From Caulobacter segnis (GTDB lineage Bacteria > Pseudomonadota > Alphaproteobacteria > Caulobacterales > Caulobacteraceae), in the NCBI RefSeq assembly GCF_003243465.1, contig NZ_QFQZ01000074.1, positions 1 to 24,513 on the forward strand: 24,513 nt of DNA. The letters run 5' to 3'. Shown here piece after piece: positions 13,732 to 21,470 of this stretch. The position numbers and the translations under genes were made by a program. Under the pieces are notes generated by a model, which saw nothing but the letters and a program-made list of their open reading frames with translations, was not told the origin of the DNA and ran no database searches. Each line of letters opens with the position of its first letter. The stretch's first letter is position 1.

Positions 13732-14828
13732 AGCCTCACCGTGCGGCCTTCGCGAGCCGCGCGGTAGATGGCTTCGATGATGCGAACGTCCTTGAGCCCC
13801 TCCTCGCCACTGACGATTGGCTCGCGGTTGGTCAGGATGCACTCGGAGAGGTGGTCCAGCTGGGCCGAGAACTGGTTCTTCGGCTGCGGGGCCGGCTCGC
13901 GTTGCGTAGGAGGACCGCCTAGCGCGGTCCGCATCGTCTGGCCCTGATAGGGGGTGGCCGGATCGAGCTCGATGAAGCCCTTCGGTCCCGAGACCCGGTA
14001 GCGGTTGAAGTTGGCGGTGTAGGCCGAGCCGCATTGCGCCGTGGCGCCCGAGGGGAACAGGAGCTGGAAGTTGATGATGTCTTCCACCTCCTTGAACCGA
14101 GGGTTGGAACGGTCGGTCGACTCCATGGCGTTGACGGCCACCGGCTCCTCGCCGGTCAGGTAGCGCGCGGCGTTCAGGCTGTAGATGCCGATGTCCATCA
14201 GGCTGCCGCCGCCCGACAGCGCCTTCTTCAGCCGCCACTGGGTGGGGTCGCCGATCGTGAAGCCATGGTCGGTCGAGATGTGCCGCACCGGGCCGATGGC
14301 GCCATCGCGGATCAGCTTGATGGCCTCGATATTGTGGGCCTGGAAGCGGCTGCGATAGCCGATCATCAGCTTGCGACCCGCCCTCTTGCAAGCCGCGATC
14401 ATCGCCTCGCAGTCGGCGGCCGAGGTCGCCATCGGCTTTTCGCACATGACGTGCTTGCCCGCCCTGGCCGCGCGCTCGGTGAAGGTGCGGTGCAGGCTGT
14501 TGGGCGTGATGACGTAGACGATGTCGACGTCGGGATTGTCGACGATCTTGTCGAAGGTTTCGTAGCTGTAGCGGTGGCTTTCCGGGATGCCGTATTGCTC
14601 GCCGAACGTCTTGAGCTTCTCAGGCGTCCCGCTGACCAGGGCGACGAGCTTGGAATGCTCGCACTCGGCGAAGCGCGGCATGATGATCTTGGTCGCGTAA
14701 TAGCCGAGGCCCAGGATCGCGTAGCCGAGCTTGCGGTCGGATTGGCGGGCCATGGCGTTCAGAGGGCTGGCCGCGGCGGCCAGCGCCAGGCCCGAAGCGA
14801 CAAAGGTTCGCTTGGTGATCGTGCTCAT
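13728..14828 (-). CDS. Gfo/Idh/MocA-family oxidoreductase, probably exported
   Basis: The 366-aa protein has an N-terminal signal with TKRTFVASGLALAAAAS, a Lys-Arg variant of a Tat motif, then a Rossmann fold beginning at GYAILGLGYYA (residues 35-45) and the family motif CEKPMA (Glu130-Lys131-Pro132). A C-terminal dehydrogenase/substrate domain follows, with DHGFTIGDPTQWRL and GGGSLMDIGIYSLNAARYLTG. This matches the glucose-fructose oxidoreductase-like branch, periplasmic enzymes with tightly bound NADP that oxidise an aldose to a lactone while reducing a second sugar. The ATG at 14828 overlaps the lactonase stop by 4 nt (ATGA) and has GGGAG upstream. Coupling to a lactonase supports an aldose-to-lactone reaction; the true substrate is unknown. 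Confidence 0.9.
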   Translation of the reverse strand: MSTITKRTFVASGLALAAAASPLNAMARQSDRKLGYAILGLGYYATKIIMPRFAECEHSKLVALVSGTPEKLKTFGEQYGIPESHRYSYETFDKIVDNPDVDIVYVITPNSLHRTFTERAARAGKHVMCEKPMATSAADCEAMIAACKRAGRKLMIGYRSRFQAHNIEAIKLIRDGAIGPVRHISTDHGFTIGDPTQWRLKKALSGGGSLMDIGIYSLNAARYLTGEEPVAVNAMESTDRSNPRFKEVEDIINFQLLFPSGATAQCGSAYTANFNRYRVSGPKGFIELDPATPYQGQTMRTALGGPPTQREPAPQPKNQFSAQLDHLSECILTNREPIVSGEEGLKDVRIIEAIYRAAREGRTVRL

Positions 14829-15877
14829 CGCTTGGCTCCCGTGAGGCCCGACGTCAGGGTGCGGACCCGCGCCAGGACGTGATTGGCGGTCAGGAACAGC
14901 GTGTGACCGTCCTCGCCGAACGTGCAGTTGGCGATCGGGAAGCCGGTCTCGATCACGCCCAGAAGCTTGGCCTCCGGCGTCAGGATCAGGACCCCGCCCG
15001 GCCCGGTCGCGAACAGACGGCCTTCGGCGTCCACCCGCATCCCGTCGGGCAGCCCAGGACCGCCCGCCTTCTGCAAATCGCTGGCGTCGAAGAAGACCTT
15101 CCGCGCGAGCGGCAGTCCATCGCGACCAAGGTCGTAGGCCATGATGACCGGGCCCTTGGGATCGGACACCGCCACATAGAGGCGTTTCTCGTCCGGCGAC
15201 AGGGCGATACCGTTTGGAAAGGTCAGCTTGTCGTCGACCAGCGTCACCTCGCCATTCGGGCGACGCAGATAGACGCCGTTGAACGGCAGCTCCTTGACCG
15301 GCGAGGCGTCCAGGCCTTCCAGCCCGTAGGGCGGATCGGTGAAGTAGATCGAGCCCTTCAGCTCGCCCAGACGAGCGACGACCAGGTCGTTGGGGCTGTT
15401 GAACCGCTTGCCCTGATAGCGATCGGCCAACACGGTCTTGGCCTTGGTCTTCAGATCGACCTTCGAGACCGCGCGATTGCCGTGATCGCAGACCAGCAGT
15501 TCGCCGGCCAGCGACAGAGTCATGCCGTTGGTCCCAGGCTCGCGGAACGTCTTGGTCGGCGGACCGGCGTAGCCGGAGGGCTGAAGAAAGACGGTCTTCC
15601 CGTCCTTTTCGCTCCACCGGTACATGACGTTGCCCGGCACGTCCGAAAACAGAAGATAGCGACCATCGGCGATCCAGACCGGCCCTTCGGCCCACGTGAT
15701 CCCGTCGGCGAGTTGCTCGATCGCCGCGTCGGGCGCGATCACCGCGTCCAGCTCCGGCGACAACCGCCGGATGCGTCCGATCTTAGGGTAGGCCGGCGTC
15801 GCGGCGTTGGCGGTCATTGATCCTCCTCCGGCGATCAGGGCGGCTCCGGTGGCGAGCACGGCGCGTCGGGTCGTCAT
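14825..15877 (-). CDS. Exported SMP-30/gluconolactonase-family lactonase
   Basis: This 350-aa six-bladed beta-propeller begins with a Tat signal (MTTRRAVLATGAALIAGGGS). It shows the metal-binding residues of the SMP-30 family: Glu64 in WAEGPVW, Asn163 in FNSPNDLVV and Asp278 in LPDGMRVD. Members hydrolyse aldonolactones to aldonic acids with a divalent metal. PNGIALSPDEKRLYVA is another family hallmark. The ATG at 15877 has GGAG about 9 nt upstream. It is the first gene of the exported sugar trio and lies 70 nt after glpK, with a short inverted repeat between. It probably opens the lactone made by the downstream oxidoreductase in the periplasm. Confidence 0.92.
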   Translation of the reverse strand: MTTRRAVLATGAALIAGGGSMTANAATPAYPKIGRIRRLSPELDAVIAPDAAIEQLADGITWAEGPVWIADGRYLLFSDVPGNVMYRWSEKDGKTVFLQPSGYAGPPTKTFREPGTNGMTLSLAGELLVCDHGNRAVSKVDLKTKAKTVLADRYQGKRFNSPNDLVVARLGELKGSIYFTDPPYGLEGLDASPVKELPFNGVYLRRPNGEVTLVDDKLTFPNGIALSPDEKRLYVAVSDPKGPVIMAYDLGRDGLPLARKVFFDASDLQKAGGPGLPDGMRVDAEGRLFATGPGGVLILTPEAKLLGVIETGFPIANCTFGEDGHTLFLTANHVLARVRTLTSGLTGAKR

Positions 15878-15917
15878 GGTGGCGGTCTCCGCTTCTTGGT
15901 TCGGGGCTTACAGATCA

Positions 15918-15931
15918 TGACAGCGATGTCA
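15918..15931 (-). promoter_or_regulatory. Inverted repeat TGACA-N4-TGTCA upstream of the lactonase operon
   Basis: TGACAGCGATGTCA is a perfect dyad (5-bp arms, 4-nt spacer) lying 41 nt upstream of the lactonase ATG, in the only gap between glpK and the sugar trio. Size and place suit an operator for a dimeric regulator, but short dyads occur by chance and no regulator gene is adjacent. Confidence 0.25.
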
Positions 15932-15947
15932 CGGCAACGGCCAAACG

Positions 15948-17438
15948 TCATGACCTGACGCGCGGCACGGCGTCGAGCCAACGCGCATAGGCGGCTTCGC
16001 GTTGGTGCTCGTCCAGGGCGGGCGTGAGCGTCTCCGCGGCCGGGCTGATCTCGGCGGCTTCCTCGACGTTCGCATAGACGCCGGCGCCGACCCCGGCGAA
16101 CAGCGCCGCCCCCAGGGCCGTCGTCTCCTGATAGCTCGACCGACGCACAGAGACCCCAGTCAGATCCGCCAGCCTCTGCGAGAACCAGGCGCTCTTGGAC
16201 ATGCCGCCGTCGATGCGCAGCTGCGCGGCTTCGCCAAACGCGCTCGGCGCGTCGGCCCGCATCGCTTCGATCAGGTCGCGGCTCTGCAGGGCGCAGGCGT
16301 CGAAGGTCGCGGCGGCGATTTCCGGGAGGCCCGCGTCCCGCGTCAGGCCGAAGATAGCGCCGCGCGCACCGGCGTCCCACCACGGCGCGCCAAGGCCGGT
16401 GAAGGCCGGCACCACGACGACGCCGTGATCGGTCCGGGCCGCGCGCGCCAGAGCCTCCGCCGCCCGTGGGCCTCCCGTGACGCCAAGGCCCTCGCCCAGC
16501 CATTGGATCGCCGCGCCGGCGGCGAAGATCGATCCCTCCAGCGCATAGGTGGTCTTGCCGCCCACCCGCGCCGCCACGGTCGTCAGCAGGCGCGAACGCG
16601 AGACGCACTGCGTCTCGCCCGTATTGAGCAGCATGAAACAGCCGGTGCCGTAGGTCGCCTTCATCTGGCCGGCCGACACGCATCCCTGCCCCATCAGCGA
16701 CGCCTGCTGGTCGCCGGCCACGCCCCGGATGGCGATGGGCCTGCCCAGAAGCTGTGGATCGGTTGCGCCGTAGTCGTCGACGCAGTCCAGGACCTTCGGC
16801 AGCAAGCTCGCCGGCACGTCGAACATCGCCAGCATCTCGGCGGACCAATCCTGAGCGCCGATGTCGAACAGAAGGGTCCGCGAGGCGTTCGTCGCGTCGG
16901 TGGCGTGAACGGCGCCGCCCGTCAGCCGCCAGATCACCCAGCAGTCCATGGTTCCGCAAAGCAGGTCCCCGGCCTCGGCCCGAGCCCGGGCGCCGGGGAC
17001 ATGATCGAGCAGCCAAGCGATCTTCGTCGCCGAGAAGTACGGATCCAGCAGCAGGCCGGTGACCTCGGCCACCCGCGCCTCGCGCCCTTCCACCTTGAGC
17101 TTGGCGCAGACGTCGGCCGTTCGCCGATCTTGCCAGACGATCGCGGGATGAATGGGACGCCCGGTCCGCCGATCCCAGACCACAATCGTCTCACGCTGGT
17201 TGGTCAAGCCGATCGCCGCGATGTCCGCCGCTCGTCCCGAGGTTTCCGCCGCCTCTCGCAGCACGGCCACGCAAGCGGCGTAGATCTCTTCGGCGTCGTG
17301 CTCGACCCAGCCGTCCCTAGGATAGCTCTGCCGGAGCGGCCGCGAAGCCTCGGTCAGGGATCGTCCCTCACGGTCGAACAGGATGGCTCGCGTGCTCGTG
17401 GTGCCCTGGTCGAGAGCCAGGATCAGGTCTTGCGCCAT
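15948..17438 (-). CDS. glpK: Glycerol kinase
   Basis: GlpK phosphorylates glycerol to sn-glycerol 3-phosphate with ATP, trapping it for catabolism or lipid synthesis. The 496-aa protein has the FGGY-kinase N-terminal phosphate loop LALDQGTTSTRAILFD, the glycerol-kinase-specific TDATNASRTLLFDI, the IRGVAGDQQASLMGQG region and the C-terminal FGGY signature around IDGGMSKSAWFSQRLADL. The ATG at 17438 has GGAGGA 5 nt upstream; a TTG immediately before it is less likely. No glpF or glpD is adjacent, so it is an orphan glycerol gene here. It may be transcribed together with the exported sugar trio 70 nt downstream, though a separate promoter there is possible. Confidence 0.95.
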   Translation of the reverse strand: MAQDLILALDQGTTSTRAILFDREGRSLTEASRPLRQSYPRDGWVEHDAEEIYAACVAVLREAAETSGRAADIAAIGLTNQRETIVVWDRRTGRPIHPAIVWQDRRTADVCAKLKVEGREARVAEVTGLLLDPYFSATKIAWLLDHVPGARARAEAGDLLCGTMDCWVIWRLTGGAVHATDATNASRTLLFDIGAQDWSAEMLAMFDVPASLLPKVLDCVDDYGATDPQLLGRPIAIRGVAGDQQASLMGQGCVSAGQMKATYGTGCFMLLNTGETQCVSRSRLLTTVAARVGGKTTYALEGSIFAAGAAIQWLGEGLGVTGGPRAAEALARAARTDHGVVVVPAFTGLGAPWWDAGARGAIFGLTRDAGLPEIAAATFDACALQSRDLIEAMRADAPSAFGEAAQLRIDGGMSKSAWFSQRLADLTGVSVRRSSYQETTALGAALFAGVGAGVYANVEEAAEISPAAETLTPALDEHQREAAYARWLDAVPRVRS

Positions 17439-17480
17439 CAAATTCCTCCGCCCGCGTTCGCTAGGACGCGTCGATCGTTT

Positions 17481-17495
17481 TTAAGCATGTTTTCA
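17481..17495. promoter_or_regulatory. CtrA-box-like sequence TTAA-N7-TTCA
   Basis: In the 86-nt divergent gap between glpK and the DUF2336 gene, TTAA (17481-17484), seven bases and TTCA (17492-17495) match the CtrA consensus TTAA-N7-TTAA at seven of eight positions. The surrounding stretch is the most AT-rich of the gap. The site is 29 nt upstream of the DUF2336 GTG. It is a candidate only. Confidence 0.3.
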
Positions 17496-17524
17496 TTTGC
17501 CGTTCGCAAGGTCATCCTTATCGC

Positions 17525-18661
17525 GTGTCGGATTCGAGGAGTCGGGCCATTTCAGCCGTCGAGATCTCCGCGCTCATGACGCTGGCTCGTAGCCGCGAGC
17601 CGGGAGATCGCGAGCGTCTGCTTAGCGGGATCATCGATCTGTGCGAGGCGGGACGCGCCCGCGGCGAGCCGACTCACCCCGACGTCCAGGCCCTGCTCAA
17701 CTCCATCTTCATGACCCTGGTCGTCGAGGCCGAGCGCGACATCCGGCATCGCCTCTCCGAGCGCCTCGCCGACGCTGACTGGGCGCCGTCGGCGCTGATC
17801 AACATCATGGCGCTGGACGATATCGAGATCGCCCGGCCGATCATCGCCCGCAGCCCAGTTCTAAAAGACAACGATCTCGTTCGACTGCTCGTCCAGGCGA
17901 CGCTGGAGCACCAGATCGAGATCGCTCGTCGCCCACGCCTGTCGCCACCGGTGATCGACGCGATTATCGAGCGCAACGAGCCGGCGGTTCTCACGGCCCT
18001 GGCGTCGAACCAAACGGCGGACATCTCCGACGGCGCGATGCAGCGGCTGATCGACCGCTCGCGCGACGTGGTGGCCCTGCGCTCACCGCTGGCCCGCCAT
18101 CCCCGGATGTCCAGTGACCTGGCGGAACAGCTCTACCTGCTGGTCGGCCACGCATTGCGCGAGGCCCTGGCCACCCGGTTCAATCTCGACACGGCTCGCC
18201 TGCAGGCCGCGCTGGAAGAAACGCTGCGCGCCGTCCACCGCGGAGATCCGCAGGATGAGGGCGCCCTCGACGAAGAAGACGGCGACCGCGAGGAGATGGA
18301 GCGCTCGCTGATCGAGAAGCTGGACTCCGCCGGTCAGCTTCGTCCCGGTTATCTGCTGCGCGTGCTTCGCGAAGGGCGGCTGCAGCTGTTCGTCATGGCC
18401 CTGGCGCGTCTTGGCCAGTTCGAGCCGCCGCAGGTCCGCCGGGCCATCGACAGCGGCAAGCCCGAACTGCTGGCCCTGGCCTGCTCGGCCGTCGGTATCG
18501 ACCGCAGCGTGTTCCCGACCATCCTGGACCATGTGCGTCAGTTGAACGGCGGCCGTCCGGGCGGCGGCGACGAAGGCCTTCGCCGCGCCGGCAGCGCCTT
18601 TGGCCCCTTCACGCCGGACATCGCCGGCATGGCCTTCCGCCAGGCCGTCGGCGCGGTTTGA
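17525..18661 (+). CDS. DUF2336 domain protein
   Basis: This 378-aa soluble, helix-rich protein has no signal peptide and no membrane segment. Its middle part (about 75-210: RLSERLADADWAPSALI, IARPIIARSPVL, HQIEIARRPRLSPPVID and RSPLARHPRMS) shows HEAT-like repeating helical pairs, matching the DUF2336 family common in alphaproteobacteria, whose function is unknown. An acidic insert (DEGALDEEDGDREEMERS, about 243-260) splits two helical halves. The start is GTG at 17525, with no good Shine-Dalgarno sequence; an in-frame ATG at codon 18 is possible. It is followed after 31 nt by NAD kinase. HEAT-like architecture suggests a protein-binding role; nothing more is supported. Confidence 0.85.
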   Translation: MSDSRSRAISAVEISALMTLARSREPGDRERLLSGIIDLCEAGRARGEPTHPDVQALLNSIFMTLVVEAERDIRHRLSERLADADWAPSALINIMALDDIEIARPIIARSPVLKDNDLVRLLVQATLEHQIEIARRPRLSPPVIDAIIERNEPAVLTALASNQTADISDGAMQRLIDRSRDVVALRSPLARHPRMSSDLAEQLYLLVGHALREALATRFNLDTARLQAALEETLRAVHRGDPQDEGALDEEDGDREEMERSLIEKLDSAGQLRPGYLLRVLREGRLQLFVMALARLGQFEPPQVRRAIDSGKPELLALACSAVGIDRSVFPTILDHVRQLNGGRPGGGDEGLRRAGSAFGPFTPDIAGMAFRQAVGAV

Positions 18662-18692
18662 CAAGCGCGCGGGCTTGCCGCCTCTTGGCCGC

Positions 18693-19475
18693 ATGTACCA
18701 GCCGCAACCCTTCGTGACTCGCCTGGCCTTCAAGTCCAGCGACCGGCCCGAAGCCCAGGAGGCGCGTGAACGGCTCGTCGCCCGTTATGGCGATGTCGGC
18801 GAAGAGAACGCCCAGGTCATCGTGGCCCTCGGCGGCGACGGCTTCATGCTGGAGACGCTGCACGAGGCGATCGCCTCGCAGACGCCGATCTACGGCATGA
18901 ACCGCGGCTCGGTCGGGTTCCTGATGAACGAGTACAGCGAGGACGGCCTTCTCGAGCGGATCAACGCCGCCGAGCGCGCGGTCATCCATCCGCTGGCGAT
19001 GGTCGCGATCGACGCCCGTCGGACGCAGCACCGGGCCCTGGCCATCAACGAAGTCTCGATGCTCCGCCAGACCCGCCAGACCGCCAAGCTGCGTATCTCG
19101 ATCGACGGCAAGGTGCGCATGGGCGAGCTGGTTTGCGACGGCGCCCTGCTGGCGACCCCGGCCGGGTCGACCGCCTACAATCTTTCGGCGCACGGCCCGA
19201 TCATTCCGATCGACGGCCATGTCCTGGCCTTGACCCCGATCAGCGCCTTTCGTCCGCGGCGCTGGCGCGGGGCCCTGCTGCCCCAGTCCGCCCGCGTGAC
19301 CTTCGAGGTCCTCGAGGCCGACAAGCGGCCGGTCAGCGCCGTCGCCGACAACTTCGAAGTACGAGATGTCATGGAGGTCCACATCTCGGAGGACCGTGGC
19401 ACGTCGCTGTCGATGCTTTTCGACGCCGGCCGCAGCCTTGAGGAGCGGGTTCTCGCCGAGCAGTTTTCCGCCTGA
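18693..19475 (+). CDS. nadK: NAD kinase
   Basis: NadK phosphorylates NAD to NADP using ATP. The 260-aa protein shows the family motifs: VALGGDGFML (GGDG, residues 46-49), GMNRGSVGFLMNEY, AINEVSMLR, and ATPAGSTAYNLSAHGPI with the conserved GSTAY segment. The N-terminus is short, as is usual for alphaproteobacteria. The ATG at 18693 was chosen because upstream codons read through the end of the DUF2336 gene in another frame. No clear ribosome-binding site is visible, so coupling to the upstream gene, 31 nt away, is possible. Nothing is missing. Confidence 0.95.
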   Translation: MYQPQPFVTRLAFKSSDRPEAQEARERLVARYGDVGEENAQVIVALGGDGFMLETLHEAIASQTPIYGMNRGSVGFLMNEYSEDGLLERINAAERAVIHPLAMVAIDARRTQHRALAINEVSMLRQTRQTAKLRISIDGKVRMGELVCDGALLATPAGSTAYNLSAHGPIIPIDGHVLALTPISAFRPRRWRGALLPQSARVTFEVLEADKRPVSAVADNFEVRDVMEVHISEDRGTSLSMLFDAGRSLEERVLAEQFSA

Positions 19476-19513
19476 GACGTTGGGCCGCATGACCCGTGCG
19501 GTCTCACTCAATG

Positions 19514-19538
19514 TTAATGCCTGCTATTGTATCGATTC
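19514..19538 (+). promoter_or_regulatory. AT-rich control region with CtrA-like half-site and GATTC
   Basis: The 91-nt gap between nadK and the Hpt gene contains TTAA (19514-19517), seven bases, TATT (19525-19528), a weak CtrA-type match, and a GATTC (19534-19538) that would be a CcrM methylation site in Caulobacter. It lies 29-53 nt upstream of the Hpt GTG and is markedly more AT-rich than its surroundings, so a promoter is likely. The regulator is a guess. Confidence 0.3.
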
Positions 19539-19566
19539 TGATCATACCGCCGCTGGGGAGGCGATC

Positions 19567-20055
19567 GTGACGAATAAGACCACCGCAGAGGTGATCCAGG
19601 TGCCGAACATGCTGAAGCTCAAGGTGGGCGGCCGTGGCGGCATCGACATGGCCGCGATCGCCAAGGCCGAGGCCGCGCTGAAAAGCCTGTCCGGCAACTT
19701 CGCCCAATGGCTGGACGACGAGATCGTCAAGCTGGAGGCCGCGCGCCAGGCCGTCCGCACCGAAGGCCTGAACGCCGAGACGGTCGAGACCCTGTACCTG
19801 CGGGCTCACGACCTGAAGGGCCTGGGCGCGACCTACGAGTTCCCGCTGATCACCCGCCTGGCCGCCTCGCTGTGCAAGCTGATCGACGACCCGGCCACGC
19901 GCCTGTCGGCGCCGATGTTCCTGGTCGACGCCCACATCGACGCCATCAAGGCCTGCGTTCGCGACGACATCCGCGTCGATACGCACCCGATCGGCCGCCC
20001 ACTCGTCACCGAGCTGGAAGCCCGCGTCGCCGAGTACCTCGGAAACGCCGCCTAG
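19567..20055 (+). CDS. Orphan Hpt-domain histidine phosphotransferase
   Basis: This 162-aa cytoplasmic protein carries a histidine phosphotransfer motif, LYLRAHDLKGLGATY, with phospho-acceptor His81 and the following Lys84-Gly85 (HxxKG), in a helical-bundle context (KLEAARQAVR before, LITRLAASLCKLIDDP after). Hpt proteins relay phosphate between receiver domains. There is no kinase or receiver gene beside it, so it is an orphan relay protein whose partners are elsewhere. The start is GTG at 19567 because GGGGAGG lies 5 nt upstream; earlier in-frame starts run antiphase through nadK. Its TAG shares CTAG with the convergent FAD oxidase. Which phosphorelay it serves cannot be told. Confidence 0.85.
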   Translation: MTNKTTAEVIQVPNMLKLKVGGRGGIDMAAIAKAEAALKSLSGNFAQWLDDEIVKLEAARQAVRTEGLNAETVETLYLRAHDLKGLGATYEFPLITRLAASLCKLIDDPATRLSAPMFLVDAHIDAIKACVRDDIRVDTHPIGRPLVTELEARVAEYLGNAA

Positions 20056-21455
20056 CTCAGGCCGAACAGCCCCCGCAGGTACGGATTGAGCATCCGGCCC
20101 TCGGGGTCCAGCTCCTGGCGCACGGCCAGGAAGTCTTTCCAACGCGGATAAAGCGCCTGCAACTGCTGCCCCCGCAGCGTGTGCAGCTTGCCCCAGTGCG
20201 GGCGCCCCTCGTAGCGGCGGAAGATCGGCTCGACCAGACTGTAGAGGAAGCTGAAGTCGTCGCGGTAGTAGGCGTGCACCGCCACCGAACCGCGCGGCCC
20301 GCCCTGGAACGGCGAAAGCCAGGCGTCGTCGGGCGCGATGCGCCGGGCCTCGATCGGGAAGAAGACGTCGGGACGCTCCTTCTCGATCATGCGGACCACC
20401 TCTTCCAGCGCCTTCAGTTGGTTCTCGGCCGGCAGGTGGAATTCCATTTCGTTGAAGCGCACCGGCCGCTCGGTCGACAGCAGCTTCCAGCCCTCGTCCA
20501 CGGCGGTCTCAGGCTTGGCGGTCGAGAGCAGAGCCTTGGCGGCGGCCTTGCGCACCGGCGTCGCGAAGCCCAGCAGGTTGCGCAGGCCCTTGAGCGCCTC
20601 CAGGAACTCGGTGTCCTGGTCGGGACCACGCGGCAGGGCCGGATCGTCGGTCTCGTCGTGGCTGATGTTCGCGGCAAGCCCCGTGAACGGCACGGCGTAG
20701 AACTCGAAGTTGCGATGCTGGGCCCAGCGCGCCTCGGCGTTGGCAAGGGCCTCTTCGAACGGCTCCAGCCAGACGCGGCGGCGCAGGCGGCGATTGGCGC
20801 TGGTCCGGATCCGCACCTGGCTGATCACGCCCAGAGAGCCCAGCGAGACACGCGCGGCCTGGAAAATCTCCGGGGTCTTCTCGGCGTCGGCGTCGATGAC
20901 CTGGCCCGACGGCGTGACCAGCCGCAGGCCGGTGACGTCTCCGTGCAGGGCCGGGATCTTGGCCCCCGTGCCATGGGTCGCCGTTCCGAGCGCGCCGCCC
21001 AGCGACTGCTTGTTGATGTCTGGCAGGTTCGGCAGCGCCCGCCCCTTCTCCGCCAGCATCGGGCCCAGCGCGCCCAGCCGCGTGCCCGTGCGGACGATCG
21101 CGGCGTCGCCTTCCCAGCCGATGACGCCCGCCATGGCGTCCAGCGAGATCAGCGTGCCGGTCGTCGGCGCGAGCGCGGTGAAGGAGTGCCCTGCGCCCAC
21201 CGGCCGGATCGGGCCCTGGGCGGTCTTCAGCGCCAGGGCCAGTTCGCCCTCGTCCTTGGGCGCCAGGCGGGCGGCGGGATAGGCGTTCTGGATGCCCGAC
21301 CAGTTGCGCCAGAGCAGCTTGCCGTCGGCGTTGACCGAAGGCGGAGCCGGCGGCTCGGGCTTGTCTCCGGTGGCGACCTTGTAGGCCGCCGCGCCGCCGG
21401 CGACCACCGCCACGCCCGTTCCGCCCGCGATCAGGGCCCCACGCCGCGAGATCAT
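20052..21455 (-). CDS. Tat-exported FAD-linked aldonolactone oxidase-family protein
   Basis: The 467-aa protein starts with a Tat-like signal (MISRRGALIAGGTGVAVVAG). It then has a PCMH-type FAD-binding domain (about 45-220, with PVGAGHSFTALAPTTGTLI and GALGTATHGTG) and a C-terminal substrate domain ending in the HWGKLH signature of the D-arabinono-1,4-lactone oxidase family. Relatives oxidise aldonolactones or alditols. The ATG at 21455 has GGGAGG 4 nt upstream. A lipoprotein cytochrome c gene ends 15 nt upstream in the same operon, suggesting that electrons leave FAD to cytochrome c rather than O2. The His of GTATHGTG could carry covalent FAD. Substrate unknown. Confidence 0.88.
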   Translation of the reverse strand: MISRRGALIAGGTGVAVVAGGAAAYKVATGDKPEPPAPPSVNADGKLLWRNWSGIQNAYPAARLAPKDEGELALALKTAQGPIRPVGAGHSFTALAPTTGTLISLDAMAGVIGWEGDAAIVRTGTRLGALGPMLAEKGRALPNLPDINKQSLGGALGTATHGTGAKIPALHGDVTGLRLVTPSGQVIDADAEKTPEIFQAARVSLGSLGVISQVRIRTSANRRLRRRVWLEPFEEALANAEARWAQHRNFEFYAVPFTGLAANISHDETDDPALPRGPDQDTEFLEALKGLRNLLGFATPVRKAAAKALLSTAKPETAVDEGWKLLSTERPVRFNEMEFHLPAENQLKALEEVVRMIEKERPDVFFPIEARRIAPDDAWLSPFQGGPRGSVAVHAYYRDDFSFLYSLVEPIFRRYEGRPHWGKLHTLRGQQLQALYPRWKDFLAVRQELDPEGRMLNPYLRGLFGLS

Positions 21456-21470
21456 TCCGCCTCCCGATTT

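Noticed and set aside
17497..17524. TTGCCG-N14-CTTATCGC as promoter of the DUF2336 gene
   Set aside because: The -10 match is poor and would place the transcription start inside the coding region, unless the real start is the ATG at codon 18.
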